From Adineta steineri (taxonomy: Eukaryota > Rotifera > Eurotatoria > Adinetida > Adinetidae): a DNA stretch of 64,000 nucleotides. Positions 48,160 through 59,446 of the stretch are shown here, piece after piece; the stretch's first letter is position 1, and each line of letters begins with the position of its first letter. Made by a program: the position numbers and the translations under genes. The stretch lies in assembly GCA_905250115.1 (NCBI GenBank), contig CAJNOI010000093.1:81876-145875 (forward strand), in the 5' to 3' direction. The notes under the pieces were generated by a model, which saw only the letters and a list, made by a program, of their open reading frames with translations, was not told the DNA's origin and did not search any database.

Positions 48160-49374
48160 ATGATCAAATTTCCTTTACCACATGAAAAGAAACTTCCTCA
48201 TGATATTTCAATAAGTCGTCCACCAGTTAATAGTGAAAATTCATTAATTGTTGATCGAATAAGTGGTTCACTTATTGGTTTAGCAATTGGAGATGCTCTT
48301 GGTGCATGTGTAGAATTTCGATCCAATGAATATCTTAATTTAAATCCCGTTGAAGATTTTATGTCTGGTGGTATGTGGGAATTAACAGCAGGTCAATGGA
48401 CAGATGATACATCAATGGCATTATGTCTTGCATCATCATTATTAACAAATCATGGTTTTAATCCATATGATCAAATGGTTCGTTATAAATGGTGGTATAA
48501 ATATGGATATTTATCATCAACTGGAAAAAGTTTTGGTATTGGAAATGCAACACGTCAAGCATTAGAAGAATTTCAACGTCGTCAAAATCAATTGAAAAAA
48601 AAACTTAATGTAAAACATGAACGTGAAGTTGATACACTTTCTCAAGATTATATTGAACAAATTAATTTTGATGTTAATTGTAGTGAACGAGATGCTTTTG
48701 GAAATGGTGCACTTATGCGTATTGCTCCAATTCCATTATTTTTTTATCGTGAACCTTCATTAGCTATTGAATTAGCAGGTCGAAGTGCTCGTTTAACACA
48801 TGATAATGATTTAAATGTTGATGCATGTCGTTATTTTAGTGCATTAATTGTTGGTGCTATAGCAGGTTTATCAAAAGACAATCTTCTTAGTAAAAGATTT
48901 TATGATATTCATCGACATTGGTTTGGAACAAAAGCTCTTCATAATGATATTATTAATATTCTTAGTGGATCTTTTAAACGATCAAATGGTTATAAAGATG
49001 GAATTCGTGGTCATGGACATGTTGTTGCTTCACTTGAAGCTGCACTATGGGCTTTTTGGAAAGGAAAATCTTTTAAAGAAGGTGTTCTTCTAGCTGTCAA
49101 TCTTGGTGATGATACTGATACAACAGCTGCAATCTATGGACAATTAGCAGGTGCATATTATACTTATCAAAATATTCCACGTCAATGGACACAACAATTA
49201 TATGCTAATTCATTAATTATGTCCATTTCTCAATGGTTACATTTTTCGGGTTATAGACAAATTGAACAACCAAAACAAAAAGATAAAGATAAAGATAAAG
49301 ATAAACATATTATTATTCCAATTATTATTCCAACACAAAAACCTATTTATATACAAAGAACATTGGTCAATTGA
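48160..49374 (+). CDS. ADP-ribosylglycohydrolase family protein (DraG/ARH type)
   Basis: An intronless 404-residue protein. After an N-terminal extension of about 30 residues comes RISGSLIGLAIGDALGACVEF, then GGQWTDDTSMALCLASSLL (the T-D-D metal ligands, written here as G-Q-W-T-D-D-T). In the middle is GNGALMRIAPIPLFF, and R-L-T-H-D-N. Near the C-terminus is LAVNLGDDTDTTAAIYGQLA, the second metal-binding D-D-T-D. These residues hold two Mg2+ in the family, which removes ADP-ribose from modified proteins. The tail is a (KD)n tract and an I-P-I-I-I-P stretch. Bacterial-like homologues are common, so lateral origin is possible but not shown. It looks catalytically complete. Confidence 0.92.
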   Translation: MIKFPLPHEKKLPHDISISRPPVNSENSLIVDRISGSLIGLAIGDALGACVEFRSNEYLNLNPVEDFMSGGMWELTAGQWTDDTSMALCLASSLLTNHGFNPYDQMVRYKWWYKYGYLSSTGKSFGIGNATRQALEEFQRRQNQLKKKLNVKHEREVDTLSQDYIEQINFDVNCSERDAFGNGALMRIAPIPLFFYREPSLAIELAGRSARLTHDNDLNVDACRYFSALIVGAIAGLSKDNLLSKRFYDIHRHWFGTKALHNDIINILSGSFKRSNGYKDGIRGHGHVVASLEAALWAFWKGKSFKEGVLLAVNLGDDTDTTAAIYGQLAGAYYTYQNIPRQWTQQLYANSLIMSISQWLHFSGYRQIEQPKQKDKDKDKDKHIIIPIIIPTQKPIYIQRTLVN

Positions 49375-50346
49375 AATCAATATACAATTTGTACAGAATT
49401 ATTAGAATAAAACTATATATATGTATATATTATAACAAGTTTTTTCTTTTTTTTTAAGAATTAAGTTTTTTTTTTTGAAAATAGTTTTTGTGAATATATT
49501 GTAGAATAAACATATTTTCTTGTTCATACATTCAACGATGATGCTAATAATTCGAATATATTATTTATATTACCTTCGTCAATTAATATTCATGTAGATA
49601 AAAATGTTTTCAAATCAATTTATCAGTGTTCAGATATATATATCTTTATCAAGACATTTTTCCTATTTAGAATAATCGTAGAACAATAGAAAATACAAAT
49701 GATTTCATGATTCTTTTATATTTTAGTAGATTGTCATGTTTAAATTATATGAATAGTTTCAATTTAAATAATTATGCAAATTTTCTATCTATTCATTGTT
49801 TTTCTATTGGACGTGCAAAGAAAAACTTTAATAAAATACATATTCTATTTTCTATTCTAAAATATTATTATTTGTCTTCATCCGTTTCATTTATCAATGC
49901 TGATCGATATTTATATTAATGATAAGGTAGAAAAATATATCTAATTCAATGACTTGCAATACTATTCTTTATTTGAATTTCTTTTACATGAAATCTTTAT
50001 TGATAAATGAAAAGTTCAAAATATAGAAATAATGTTACAATGAATTGTATTTATTATATTGAATGATTTAGAAATCTGTTAAACATTGAATAATTATATT
50101 AAAACAAAAAATATTTTATGCTTTAAAAAAGTTTTACAATAGAATTTTTTTATGAAATCATTTAATAGAACGAAGAATTTATTTAATTATATAAAAATAA
50201 GTTAAAATTCGAATAAACTTAGAAAATATTCGAAATAAGGATTATTTCAAATGAAAAAAAACATTGCTATAAAAGAAAAGAAAATATTTTTCTTTTTCAT
50301 AATGCAAATTAACCTTTTCACGGACGGTGGTACATATATATATATA
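49375..50346. other. intergenic, nothing recognised
   Basis: AT-rich with several poly-T runs and (TA)n just before the gap. The frame at 49707-49919 has no support. Confidence 0.5.
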
Positions 50347-50446
50347 NNNNNNNNNNNNNNNNNNNNNNNNNNNNNNNNNNNNNNNNNNNNNNNNNNNNNN
50401 NNNNNNNNNNNNNNNNNNNNNNNNNNNNNNNNNNNNNNNNNNNNNN
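50347..50446. other. assembly gap (100 N)
   Basis: Exactly 100 N, placed just after the (TA)n and close to the stop codon of the next gene. Confidence 0.97.
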
Positions 50447-50455
50447 AAAAAAAAC

Positions 50456-51697
50456 TCAATGATATTCTGGTTCTAAATTTTTGCCGTCTATGATCATATT
50501 TCTCGCTCTTCTAATAATATTTTCAATTTTTTTATCAGACCAAAATGCACATGGATCTGAATTTGTTTGTGGATTTGGAAGTAATTTAATTGAACTAATT
50601 TTTAAATCGAGATTATGAAGAAAATATAATGTCTGTTGATAATGATTACATGTTCGATGATAAAGTGATTGTTCATCAATAGATTTATTGAATGAAGAAA
50701 GATGAAAAATAAAAGTATGATTTTGAAAAATATATTCATGTTTATCTTTTGAAATATTCAATGCTTCTCGTTCTTTTTCTTCCCAACCCCAACGAGATTT
50801 TTTCAATGAATACTTTTTCATACCTAAATATGAAAGTATTTCTTCATTTGAATCTTGTTCATCTGTTAATGTTTGTAAATATTCAATTTTGGAATTATAT
50901 CGAAAGATAATTTGAGGTTCTCCATAGATTTGAAATTGATTTAAATAAAATACTTGACTATTATTTATAATTTTATGATTTGGTATAATTAGATATTCTA
51001 TTGAAGAATTCTTCTTAATAATATGAAGAATTTTATTAAAATTTTCTTCTGATAAAAATGAATTTTTCTCAAATGGCATTAACCATTTAACATTCATTTC
51101 TTGTTTTCCATGTTTTAAAGCAAAATTTTTTGCTCCATTTCTATTAATTGCATATAAATTTTTATAATGATAAATAGTATAAACTAATTGAAGTTTTTCT
51201 AATGATGACATATTAGAAAAATTATTTGAATAAAAAAATTCTTGTGATGGATAATTCAATGGAATATAATATGGTATACGATAATATTCATCTGAATGAA
51301 AAGGTATTCGAATAAAGAAATAATTATATGAATTTAATATATTTATTAAGATTTCTTCAAATTCTTTATTAACAATTCGATTAAGTATCCAAATCTTTTT
51401 CACATTTTTAAATGAAAATTCATATTGAAGAATAAATTTTAAATTAATTAATGTTTCATTTGAACAATTATTTGAAACAAAATCATTTCCAATAATACGA
51501 TAAAATATTATCCACGAATCATTTTTTATATTCACTTCTTCTTCTTCTTCTTTTGACGAATTTTCTTTTGAAATTATTAAAATAATTACAAGAAATAAAA
51601 TTACAAATTTTATTCGTCGTTTTATTTGTTTAAGAACAAATAAAATTTGATTTCCTAAACAAAAAAAAGTTAAGTTTTTTTCTAAAAAGTAATTCAA
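50456..51697 (-). CDS. type II membrane protein, putative glycosyltransferase-like
   Basis: About 413 residues with stop at 50456-50458. It has an N-terminal basic patch (KQIKRRIK), one anchor helix (FVILFLVIILII), a Glu-rich stem, then a lumenal part. YRIIGNDF opens the domain. KIWILNRIVNKEFEEIL and IRIPFHSDEY suggest nucleotide-sugar-like binding. NRNGAKNFALKHGKQ and MPFEKNSFLSEE sit where Golgi GT-A enzymes keep acceptor and metal sites. I do not recognise the exact family. No ATG exists in frame at the 5' end: the frame opens at TTG 51697 after a TGA. An ATG at 51701 would read in only if one base of the T or A run were different, or there is an upstream exon (a good acceptor TTTTTTTTGTTTAG precedes GAAATCAAAT). 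The start is therefore open. Confidence 0.6.
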   Translation of the reverse strand: MNYFLEKNLTFFCLGNQILFVLKQIKRRIKFVILFLVIILIISKENSSKEEEEEVNIKNDSWIIFYRIIGNDFVSNNCSNETLINLKFILQYEFSFKNVKKIWILNRIVNKEFEEILINILNSYNYFFIRIPFHSDEYYRIPYYIPLNYPSQEFFYSNNFSNMSSLEKLQLVYTIYHYKNLYAINRNGAKNFALKHGKQEMNVKWLMPFEKNSFLSEENFNKILHIIKKNSSIEYLIIPNHKIINNSQVFYLNQFQIYGEPQIIFRYNSKIEYLQTLTDEQDSNEEILSYLGMKKYSLKKSRWGWEEKEREALNISKDKHEYIFQNHTFIFHLSSFNKSIDEQSLYHRTCNHYQQTLYFLHNLDLKISSIKLLPNPQTNSDPCAFWSDKKIENIIRRARNMIIDGKNLEPEYH

Positions 51698-53393
51698 TCA
51701 TGTCCTGTATCTTCAAATACTCTTTCAAACACATAAAATATTTAAATATACTAAACGAATCTCAATCGACAAATTTCCATTGTCAAATCAACTATTTTTT
51801 ACTCTTATTCCAGCAATTCCTTCATAGTCTCTCTACTATAGTCAGAACATCTCAGGAAAACTTTAGTCAATTTGGATGTAACTAGATTGAGATTAGTTTT
51901 TAACGTTGGAAAAGGAAAAATAATAATTGTAAGAGAAACAAATCGAAAGAAAAAAACCTAGATGAAAATCATTTTAAATTCAATTAATTATTCTAGAAGA
52001 AAATGTTCTATTTTATAGATTTTCTATCTATTAGATTCTTATAAAACATATTTCTTGTGAAATAACTTACCCTTTATTTTCATATCAGTTTTCTTTCGAT
52101 GTCAACAATATGCTTTCGTTATTTTACTTTCGTTATGCTTCAATGACAGAAATACTATACAAACATTAATTTGTCTTCTACTCCAGTGATAATAAACACG
52201 TGTTCCTTTACAAATTATTATTTATCGACATAAAATAGAAACATAACAAGATTTATCACATTTATTTTGTTCGATTACTTCTCTATTATTTCTTAATAGG
52301 AGTGAGACATTACTTTCACTTCGTAATTACTAATAAAGTAATAAGAATATCATAGATATGATATAACATTGACAAAATTTTAGTAGAATTATATGGAAAT
52401 ATAATATAATAATAACATCTGATAATCAAAGAATTGTTCAAGAATATAAACCATTTTTAATTGATTATGAAAATAAAATATTTCATGTTTTATTATAGGA
52501 GAATGTGCAAGTTAATATAAGAAGAATTAAAGAAAATATTTCTATGAAATTTTATTTCATACTAATCTATAATATCATTAAAAACAAAAATTAAATGTAA
52601 AGAAGAAGAATCAAGTTTATTTTTATATATTTTCTATCTTCGAATGAATGAAAAATAAAACGACTTTTGTGTTATATTCTTATTTTGATAATGTAGTAAT
52701 TTATCATCGATTAGCGTTCACTAACTATAATTGGTTAAAAAAGAAGAATTCAATACATAGATAGACCTTTTTTTTTCCTACTAATTTATATAAATATTCT
52801 CTTTGATATTTTGTAAAAGTGAAATAAATTAATGTAAATGTTGAGAATTTTGTCTCAACATGAAAAACTAAATTAATTTTTCTTTTACATCATTAATTCG
52901 TTTTTGAAGAAGTATTGAAGAATTATTCGTTTATACTAATAATATAAGAATACATTCAATTTGATTTATTTTCAATTTAAATCACATATCATTCTATTAT
53001 GATATAATATTATCCTTCAGAAATTTCATTTCTACGTTTTGTACATTGAATCATTTTCTTTCGTAACGATAATGTTTTATAATAAAAAGATGACTAACAT
53101 ATTTCATAATGATTCAATAAGTTCGTCTGTCGACGTTTTCTTTTCTTCTCGTCAAAATTTGTTTCTCTCTCTTTGTTCGACTATTGTATATATACAGTTG
53201 TGTATACGATAACGAAATATTCTCCAATTATTTCAATTGCAAACAAATATCTAGTTAGAAATTCTTTACCAATTTGGTAAGTGTTTTTAATCTTTTTTCT
53301 TCTATATACATTAACAATTAAAATAAATTAATCCCTCTCTTTTTTTTTATTTAAGTTCCACAATTTATCAATAATTCCTGTTTCTAAACATCT
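51698..53393. other. intergenic and 5' UTR of the small Cys-rich gene
   Basis: AT-rich. A probable 5' UTR intron of the following gene lies at 53278-53355 (donor TTTG|GTAAGTG, acceptor TTTATTTAAG). No other feature is seen. Confidence 0.45.
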
Positions 53394-53702
53394 ATGAAAT
53401 CATCACAATTCTTCATCGTTTTATTCTTATTATTTGTTACAAATTCGGTAATATCAGAAAAACTCAAGGAAATATTTCTCAGTGAACCAGAATTATGTAT
53501 GTATACTGAATGTCATGGTCAATCGGAAGGTGTCACACCATGTCAAAAAGGTTAAAATCTTTTGTTATTTTGTCAAATTGATTTTCTTTTTTATTTCTAT
53601 ATTTTAGGTTTTTCTAGTTGTGGAACATATGAATGTTTTATTACAGGATTAGATCCAGGAAGAAAAACGAAATGTTGTACAAAATCATGTTTAGAAATTT
53701 AA
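53394..53702 (+). CDS. small secreted Cys-rich protein, two exons
   Basis: Exons 53394..53550 and 53608..53702, with a 57-bp GT-AG intron, give 83 residues. A strong signal peptide (MKSSQFFIVLFLLFVTNSVIS) precedes a mature part of about 60 residues with eight Cys: C-M-Y-T-E-C, P-C-Q-K, S-S-C-G-T-Y-E-C and K-C-C-T-K-S-C. This looks like a compact disulfide fold. It was missed by simple frame search because each exon is short. A 5' UTR intron (53278-53355) seems to precede it. Small secreted Cys-rich proteins include protease inhibitors, antimicrobial and signalling peptides; nothing here decides between them. Confidence 0.72.
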
Positions 53703-55334
53703 TTAAATTCTATATTAGTATTGTATTAAACTTTATCTTACTATTTCATATACATTATCTCTTTCTTATAATAAAATTTCAAAATAATTTCTTTGTCTTT
53801 GATTGAAAATAACTTTTGATAAAAACAAGAAGATGAACTTCTTGTACCGCCATGAAAGCTAAAGTTTAATTCAATATCGATCGTTTTACTTACAAATATT
53901 ATCTAGATTGTAACAAAATTTATTTTCTAAATTTCTATTTTGTGCTTTATTAAATAGTTGAATATAAGGAATTAAACTTTTCAAAAATTTAATATATATA
54001 AAGTGTAAACATCTTTTATTATTAGTGAAATGTTTTCGAAATCGAATTACTATTAAAAATTCATATATTCATTTATCATCTTATAAGATTAAAAAATATG
54101 CAATTGAATTTTCACCATGATTAAAAGATAAATTCATATGTGTTCCATAAATCAATGTCTTCTTATATAAATATAATTTCTTCGGTACATCTTTCAATTT
54201 CTTCGAACCCTATTCGAATATTTAATAAATTAAATCTAAAGAAAATCAAATATAATTAATTATTTTGTAGATATGAAAAAGAGGATTTGTTGGATAAAGA
54301 TATTTTGTTACTACAGTTAATATTATCATAGAATATCTTCTAGATTTCAATCTATTATAAACTATTTCAACATAGATTAATGATCAAAATTGCACTTTTT
54401 CTCTTTTTGTTTCAATCAAATAATATTAACATTATTTTACCGATTTTTCTTATCTGTCCTATTTGGACTTGTAAGAGAATGATGTTACATATAGAAGTAA
54501 CAAACAAAAGATAAAGTTAAATTTTTCTATGATAAACGAATTTTCTATTTCGAATTTTGTTAATATAATGCAAAATATGAATTAATTCAGCATAGATCTA
54601 TAATCAAAACTGATAGAGAATTTCTCATCTGCCAATATAACAATTTTATTTGAAGTTTCTGTCATGTTCTTTCGAACAAATGTGTTTTCTTGCATATTAA
54701 AATCTTTTTTTTCTTGATATTAAACAATATTTAGTAAAAATTGTTAATAAGAATAGTTATGTATCGAACTCGAACAATTTAAGCATCGAAATGATTCTCC
54801 TGAGATGTGTGGAGATATATAAATAGAAATTATGAAATAGCAACCGAACCCAAACTCGAACTCGAATCATGCAGGTGCATGGCTAGATAAAAAAAAGTAG
54901 TTTATATTTAGATTTACGTCATTTCTTCTTTTTCATTTTTAAATTATTATCTTGTTTTGGTTCTTTAAAATGATAAGAGTATTTTTATTTATTTTTAAAA
55001 TCCATGTTTTCTATATGTTAGCAAATTTACTTTATTTAATTCGATTCAATAAAATATAAGGAAATGAAATTGAAGAAAACAAAAGTCATATTGCTGTTAT
55101 CTATTTGAATATTTGTAAAGGATACAATAGTTTTCTTGTATTTTATTAATTAAATTTATTTTAGTTAATAATTGGTAAGAATTGTCTTTAAACTTGTATT
55201 TATTTATGATTATTTATCTTTTATCATAGATTTTAGTTTCTACAGAATCTTTTTATGAAATAACATAGAGCATTTGAAATATCTGTTATCTTTCTTTAAG
55301 TTGAATTGTATAAATAAAATAAATAGGTATATTG
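53703..55334. other. intergenic, nothing recognised
   Basis: AT-rich. A short CGAACTCGAAC run near 54850 is the only less AT-rich part. Confidence 0.5.
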
Positions 55335-56403
55335 ATGACTAATATTCCTACTATAGATATTTCTCCGTTATTGTTTCAATCTGATGAACAATCAAAAATA
55401 GATATATCAAAATCAATTCGACATGCTTGTGAAACAGTTGGATTTTTTCAAATAATTGGTCATGGAATTGATAAAGATTTAATAGATAATATGGTTAACG
55501 AAGCTCAACGTTTCTTTCAACAATCATCAGAAGAAAAACAAGATTATGCTGTACATAAATGGAATCGATTAAATTCGAATACATATCGTGGTTATTTTCC
55601 ATCATCAATAAATGGAAAAGAAGGATTAGATTTATGTTCACCATATATGAATTGTGAACATAAACTTGTTAAAAAAGGTGATCCATTACATGAATTAAAT
55701 AAATGGAAAATAAATGAAATATTAATCAAATATTGGGATGAAATGTGTAAGTAACAAGTTTTTTTAAAAAACATTTATTTCTAATCAAAGATAAACAATT
55801 TAGAAGTTTGATAATTCTATAATTTATTTTGTAGGGCGTATTGGTATTGAATTATTACGTGCAATAGCTCGTGCATTCGATTTGGATGTTTTCTATTTTG
55901 ATAAATTTCTCGATGATCGTTCAACGGGTGGTGCTGGAACAATTTCAACTTTTCGACTTAATTTTTATCCACAAATAGAAAATGCAACTCCTGTATCAAT
56001 AGGTGTTGATGATGGTGAACCATTATCATGTGAAGAACATTGTGATGGATGTTTATTTACTATTCTTTATCAACATGAAATTGGTGGATTACAAATTGAA
56101 ATAGAAAATGGTAAATGGATGGATGTACCAGTTATACCATATGCATTTGTTATTAATACTGGTAAATGTTTAGAAAGATGGACAAATGGATGTTTAAAAG
56201 CTGTCAAACATCGAGTTAAATTATTGAAACAAGAACGTCTTTCAATTCCATTCTTTTTAGAACCATCATATTCAACACCAATTATACCATTACCAACAAT
56301 AAATTGTACGCACAAATATGATCCAATAACTTATGGACAATATATTACAGAGAGTAATAAAAAATTTAAAGAATATCAACGTGATGAAAATGATTCGTCT
56401 TAA
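55335..56403 (+). CDS. 2-oxoglutarate/Fe(II) oxygenase, isopenicillin-N-synthase-like
   Basis: Exons 55335..55746 and 55835..56403, with an 88-bp intron, give 326 residues from ATG 55335 (a TTG lies just before and is not used). The N-terminal DIOX_N part has IPTIDISPLLF and CETVGFFQIIGHGID. The catalytic core has His-x-Asp in SCEEHCDGCLFTIL, the second His in KAVKHRVKLL, and the 2-oxoglutarate-binding R-x-S in QERLSIPFFLEP. All ligands of the facial triad and the Arg are present, so the enzyme should be active. The family hydroxylates or oxidises small molecules, including plant hormones, flavonoids and beta-lactam precursors. The substrate cannot be told. Cytosolic; no leader. Confidence 0.9.
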
Positions 56404-56522
56404 ACAATTTATTTACAAATGAAAGCAACATAAATTCAATAGTTTTCATTAGACTATTGATTGATTAAAATATTTTTTTTTCTTTTTTATTTGTAAATTT
56501 TTATTTAAATTTAACATACAAA

Positions 56523-57194
56523 ATGAATAAAAGATTAAATTCTCTCTACTTTAACTTCAATATAATAGATTTTAATGGGACTCGAAAGACAAAAAAATCT
56601 AAGAGTGTGAAGTCAGAAGACCATAGTGTGCATGAGATGGAACTACCTCATGGAACTCATCGATCATCGAAGTTTTTGTTTAATAACGAACAGAACTGCA
56701 TGCAAAAAACGAATTCGTCATTTGATGTGAAGCAGTTCACACAGTAGTAAATGTCTGTTAATTTACATTAAAGAATTAAGATAGTTGTTATCTTCGTCAA
56801 TAATAAGAGGACATTTCCAACAAGAAAATGTACAAAATATCCCTACAGAGAAGATTATCAAAGCTATTGACGATAAATTTCTTGGAATCGGATCAGTAAA
56901 TGGTTACGAGCGATCTATAAAAAAAACAATTATAGATTCGAACGATTTAAAGAACAAATTAACTCAAGAAATCAACCGAAAACGCTTTAAAAAATATTTT
57001 TCGTGAAAATAAAAAAAAATTATTTTGTTCGATTTCGATGAAAGATGATGTCTCTCAGCAATACTTTCGAAACTCATTCGGGGAAAAAATATTACGATGC
57101 TTTCCACCAATAATTTAAAACAAAAGCTAATAAAGATATTCAAAAAACCTTTTAGGAAAAAACTTTTCGGGCGCACTGTATATGTATTTTATGT
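56523..57194 (+). pseudogene. degenerate coding-like region with a repeated Lys-rich segment
   Basis: Several plus-strand frames carry protein-like text without one continuous ORF: RKTKKSKSVKSEDHSVHEME (frame from 56523), KAIDDKFLGIGSVNGYER then IIDSNDLKNKLTQEINRKRF, and, 110 bp on, MLSTNNLKQKLIKIFKKPFR in another frame. The last two are diverged copies of a D/N-L-K-x-K-L ... K-R/P-F-x-K-K-x-F repeat. It is either a decayed repeat protein or coincidence. There is no signal for introns that would join the parts. Confidence 0.25.
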
Positions 57195-57290
57195 ATAGAA
57201 CAAAGAAAATAATTATGAGAAAAAGAAGAAAAAACAAAAACATATAAAAAGAATTATTCATATTTGTACAATTCACTAGATTCACTTTAT

Positions 57291-58317
57291 TCATTCAAAA
57301 TGAAGAGACACTATCTGTGTTGCTGCACCACATGTCGCGCTATTGATACCACCCCAACTAGAACTACCAATGCATGGCCTTATCGTGTAGCCCGTTGGGC
57401 AAGAGCAAATAGTTCCCGTTGCACTTATTTCATAACTACCAGGACCACATGCACCAACCTTCCACGTAAGTCCATTATAAGTAGTACCATATGTAAAATT
57501 ATAGCGTAAAGCTAGTGCCAGAGCCGTAGCAACAGATGAACTATCTACTGTTATACCTGTTGGGTCATTAGAACCATACATCCGCATCAGGGAATAACTT
57601 GAACAAGTCAAACTAGTTGCGAACGCTGACCATGCTGTGCATTGAGTTGTTGGAGCGACACCGTATGTTAAAGTTTGAGAATATGTTACTGAACATGCTA
57701 CAATCAAAATGATAAAATACAAATAAATAGAATAAATGAAAATACGTACGTGAAGATCGAGTATCTAAAGAAAAAAATTTTTAATAATATTTTATAACTT
57801 TGGTTTTCTTGATTACATAGGAAAAGAATTTATTTTAAATCTTATATGAACTGTCATGTCAAAAAAAGGTTTGTACAGAGAATTTGCGACATGAACCATT
57901 CCATCTATACTATCTAATCTTACAGTTAGCATCTATATATTCTAATCCTAGACGAAGGGCTAGCAATGAAAGAAATTAATAATAGATTTTTATTTTTTCT
58001 AATCTTACCTAATACTACTACAACAATTGGGATGATGAGAGCTGCCAACACAAGAAGAAGTAATAAAATTAATAATTCGAGACCAATACATCGTGAAACA
58101 GAACATCTATAATCATTTGATAAATATCATTGAAAAGAATTCATTTAGATACTACTAACTTTGATTTTGTTGCTGATGAACCAGATGGAACATTTTTTAT
58201 TTGATCTTGAGTTGTAGTTCTAGACTGTTGAGGAGGAGTATGGTAGGCACGTACGAAAGAAAATCGATCTAATTTTTCGCCAGAAATTTTAATAGGTGAT
58301 TCAGGAGATTTACTCAT
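57291..58317 (-). CDS. type II single-pass membrane protein with Cys-containing ectodomain (paralogue B)
   Basis: Exons 58160..58317, 58009..58106, 57750..57764 (a 15-nt microexon) and 57291..57697 join in frame into 225 residues. The start ATG is at 58317. The cytosolic part is basic/Ser-Pro rich (MSKSPESPIKISGEKLDRFS). Helix: CSVSRCIGLELLILLLLLVL then AALIIPIVVVVL. The ectodomain begins PCSVTYSQTLTYG, with cysteines in TQCTAWS, LTCSSYSL and KVGACGPGSYEIS, and continues with TICSCPTGYTIRPCIGSSSW. The last exon is 407 nt, the same as in the plus-strand paralogue at 37155-38360, and the preceding phase also matches, so the two share ancestry although the cytosolic halves differ. Family not recognised; surface or secretory. 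Confidence 0.78.
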
Positions 58318-58409
58318 ATCAAATTAATTTGTTAAAAATGAATGATTTAATATAAATATCTAAATACTATCAATAAATAATTATTGTTGTAGAAAAATGT
58401 AATTGTATG

Positions 58410-59446
58410 ATATTTGGCAAGGGGGAAAAAGCGGATCCTGGATCCCCGGATCCTCTGAATTTTTTGGATCCTAAGAGATCCTGGTGGATCCTGTGGATCC
58501 TGTGAATCCTAATGGATCCTGTGAATCCTAATGTATCCTGATAGATCCTTGTGGATCCTTGTAGATCCTGATGGATCCTGGTGGATCCTAGTGGATCCTG
58601 ATGGATCCTGGTGGATCCTGGTGGATCCTAAAAGAGGCCTACAATTATTGCCAATATTGTTTTGCCTCTTTATTTCTCTTATTATTTTTCGACTGGTTTT
58701 ATAACGATGCTAGTTGACATACGCTAAGGTTCATTTCATAGTTGTATCTAGTGTATAGGCCTTCATAAAAACAAGTTTCTACGTATTTGAATAGTCTGGA
58801 ATTAATACAAACGCACTTGATATTATTAAATCGACAGCTACAATTTAGAGAAAATTCAAAGCTATGTAGTATATCTAATTCTGAGTTTTAACATTTGATT
58901 GGATTAATAGTATGAAAATACTCATATGGTATATGAATATATTACAGTCCATTTAAATATGGTTTTAAAGTTCAAACAAATTCTAATTTGAGTGTAAATT
59001 TTTGCCATAATAATAGGCACCAGATTCTTTATCCTTTTTGTCTTGCATTGAGAAGAAACAAACTTATGTATATAACGCAAACATTTGCTCAGTATCTTGT
59101 CTTCTGATTCCATGCATATTAATACTTCCATTCCTTTGTTGTCTGTATTCAGAATAGTCGTAAAGTCCTGCTTTAGTATTCAGATAAGATAATATATGTA
59201 AAATATAGACGAATTAACATTCTAATAGCCTTTTATTACATAGAAGAATAATCTATATAATGGATCCTTATGGATCCTGGTGGATCCTCATGGCTCCTGG
59301 TGGATCCTCATGGCTCCTGGTGGATCCTCATGGCTCCTCATGGATCCTATGGATCCTCATAGATCCTTATGGATCCTATGGATCCTAACATTTATGAGGA
59401 GCCATGAGGATCCACCAGGATCCGCTTTTTCCCCCTTGATATTTGG
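58410..59446. mobile_element. GGATCC-rich element with 9-bp target-site duplication
   Basis: The target repeats GATATTTGG flank the element at 58410-58418 and 59438-59446. The element (58419-59437, 1019 bp) has inverted ends: left CAAGGGGGAAAAAGCGGATC, right reversed AAGGGGGAAAAAGCGGATCC. Next to each end is an array of GGATCC words separated by TGGT, TGATG, TCATG and similar, about 200 bp on each side. The centre (58640-59260) is AT-rich and without a real frame. A 9-bp target duplication with long inverted ends is typical of Mutator-like elements, but no transposase is present, so it is a non-autonomous relative or something else. Confidence 0.9.

Noticed and set aside
50247..50493. Frames across the second N gap
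   Set aside because: Same artefact; flanks are (TA)n and poly-A.
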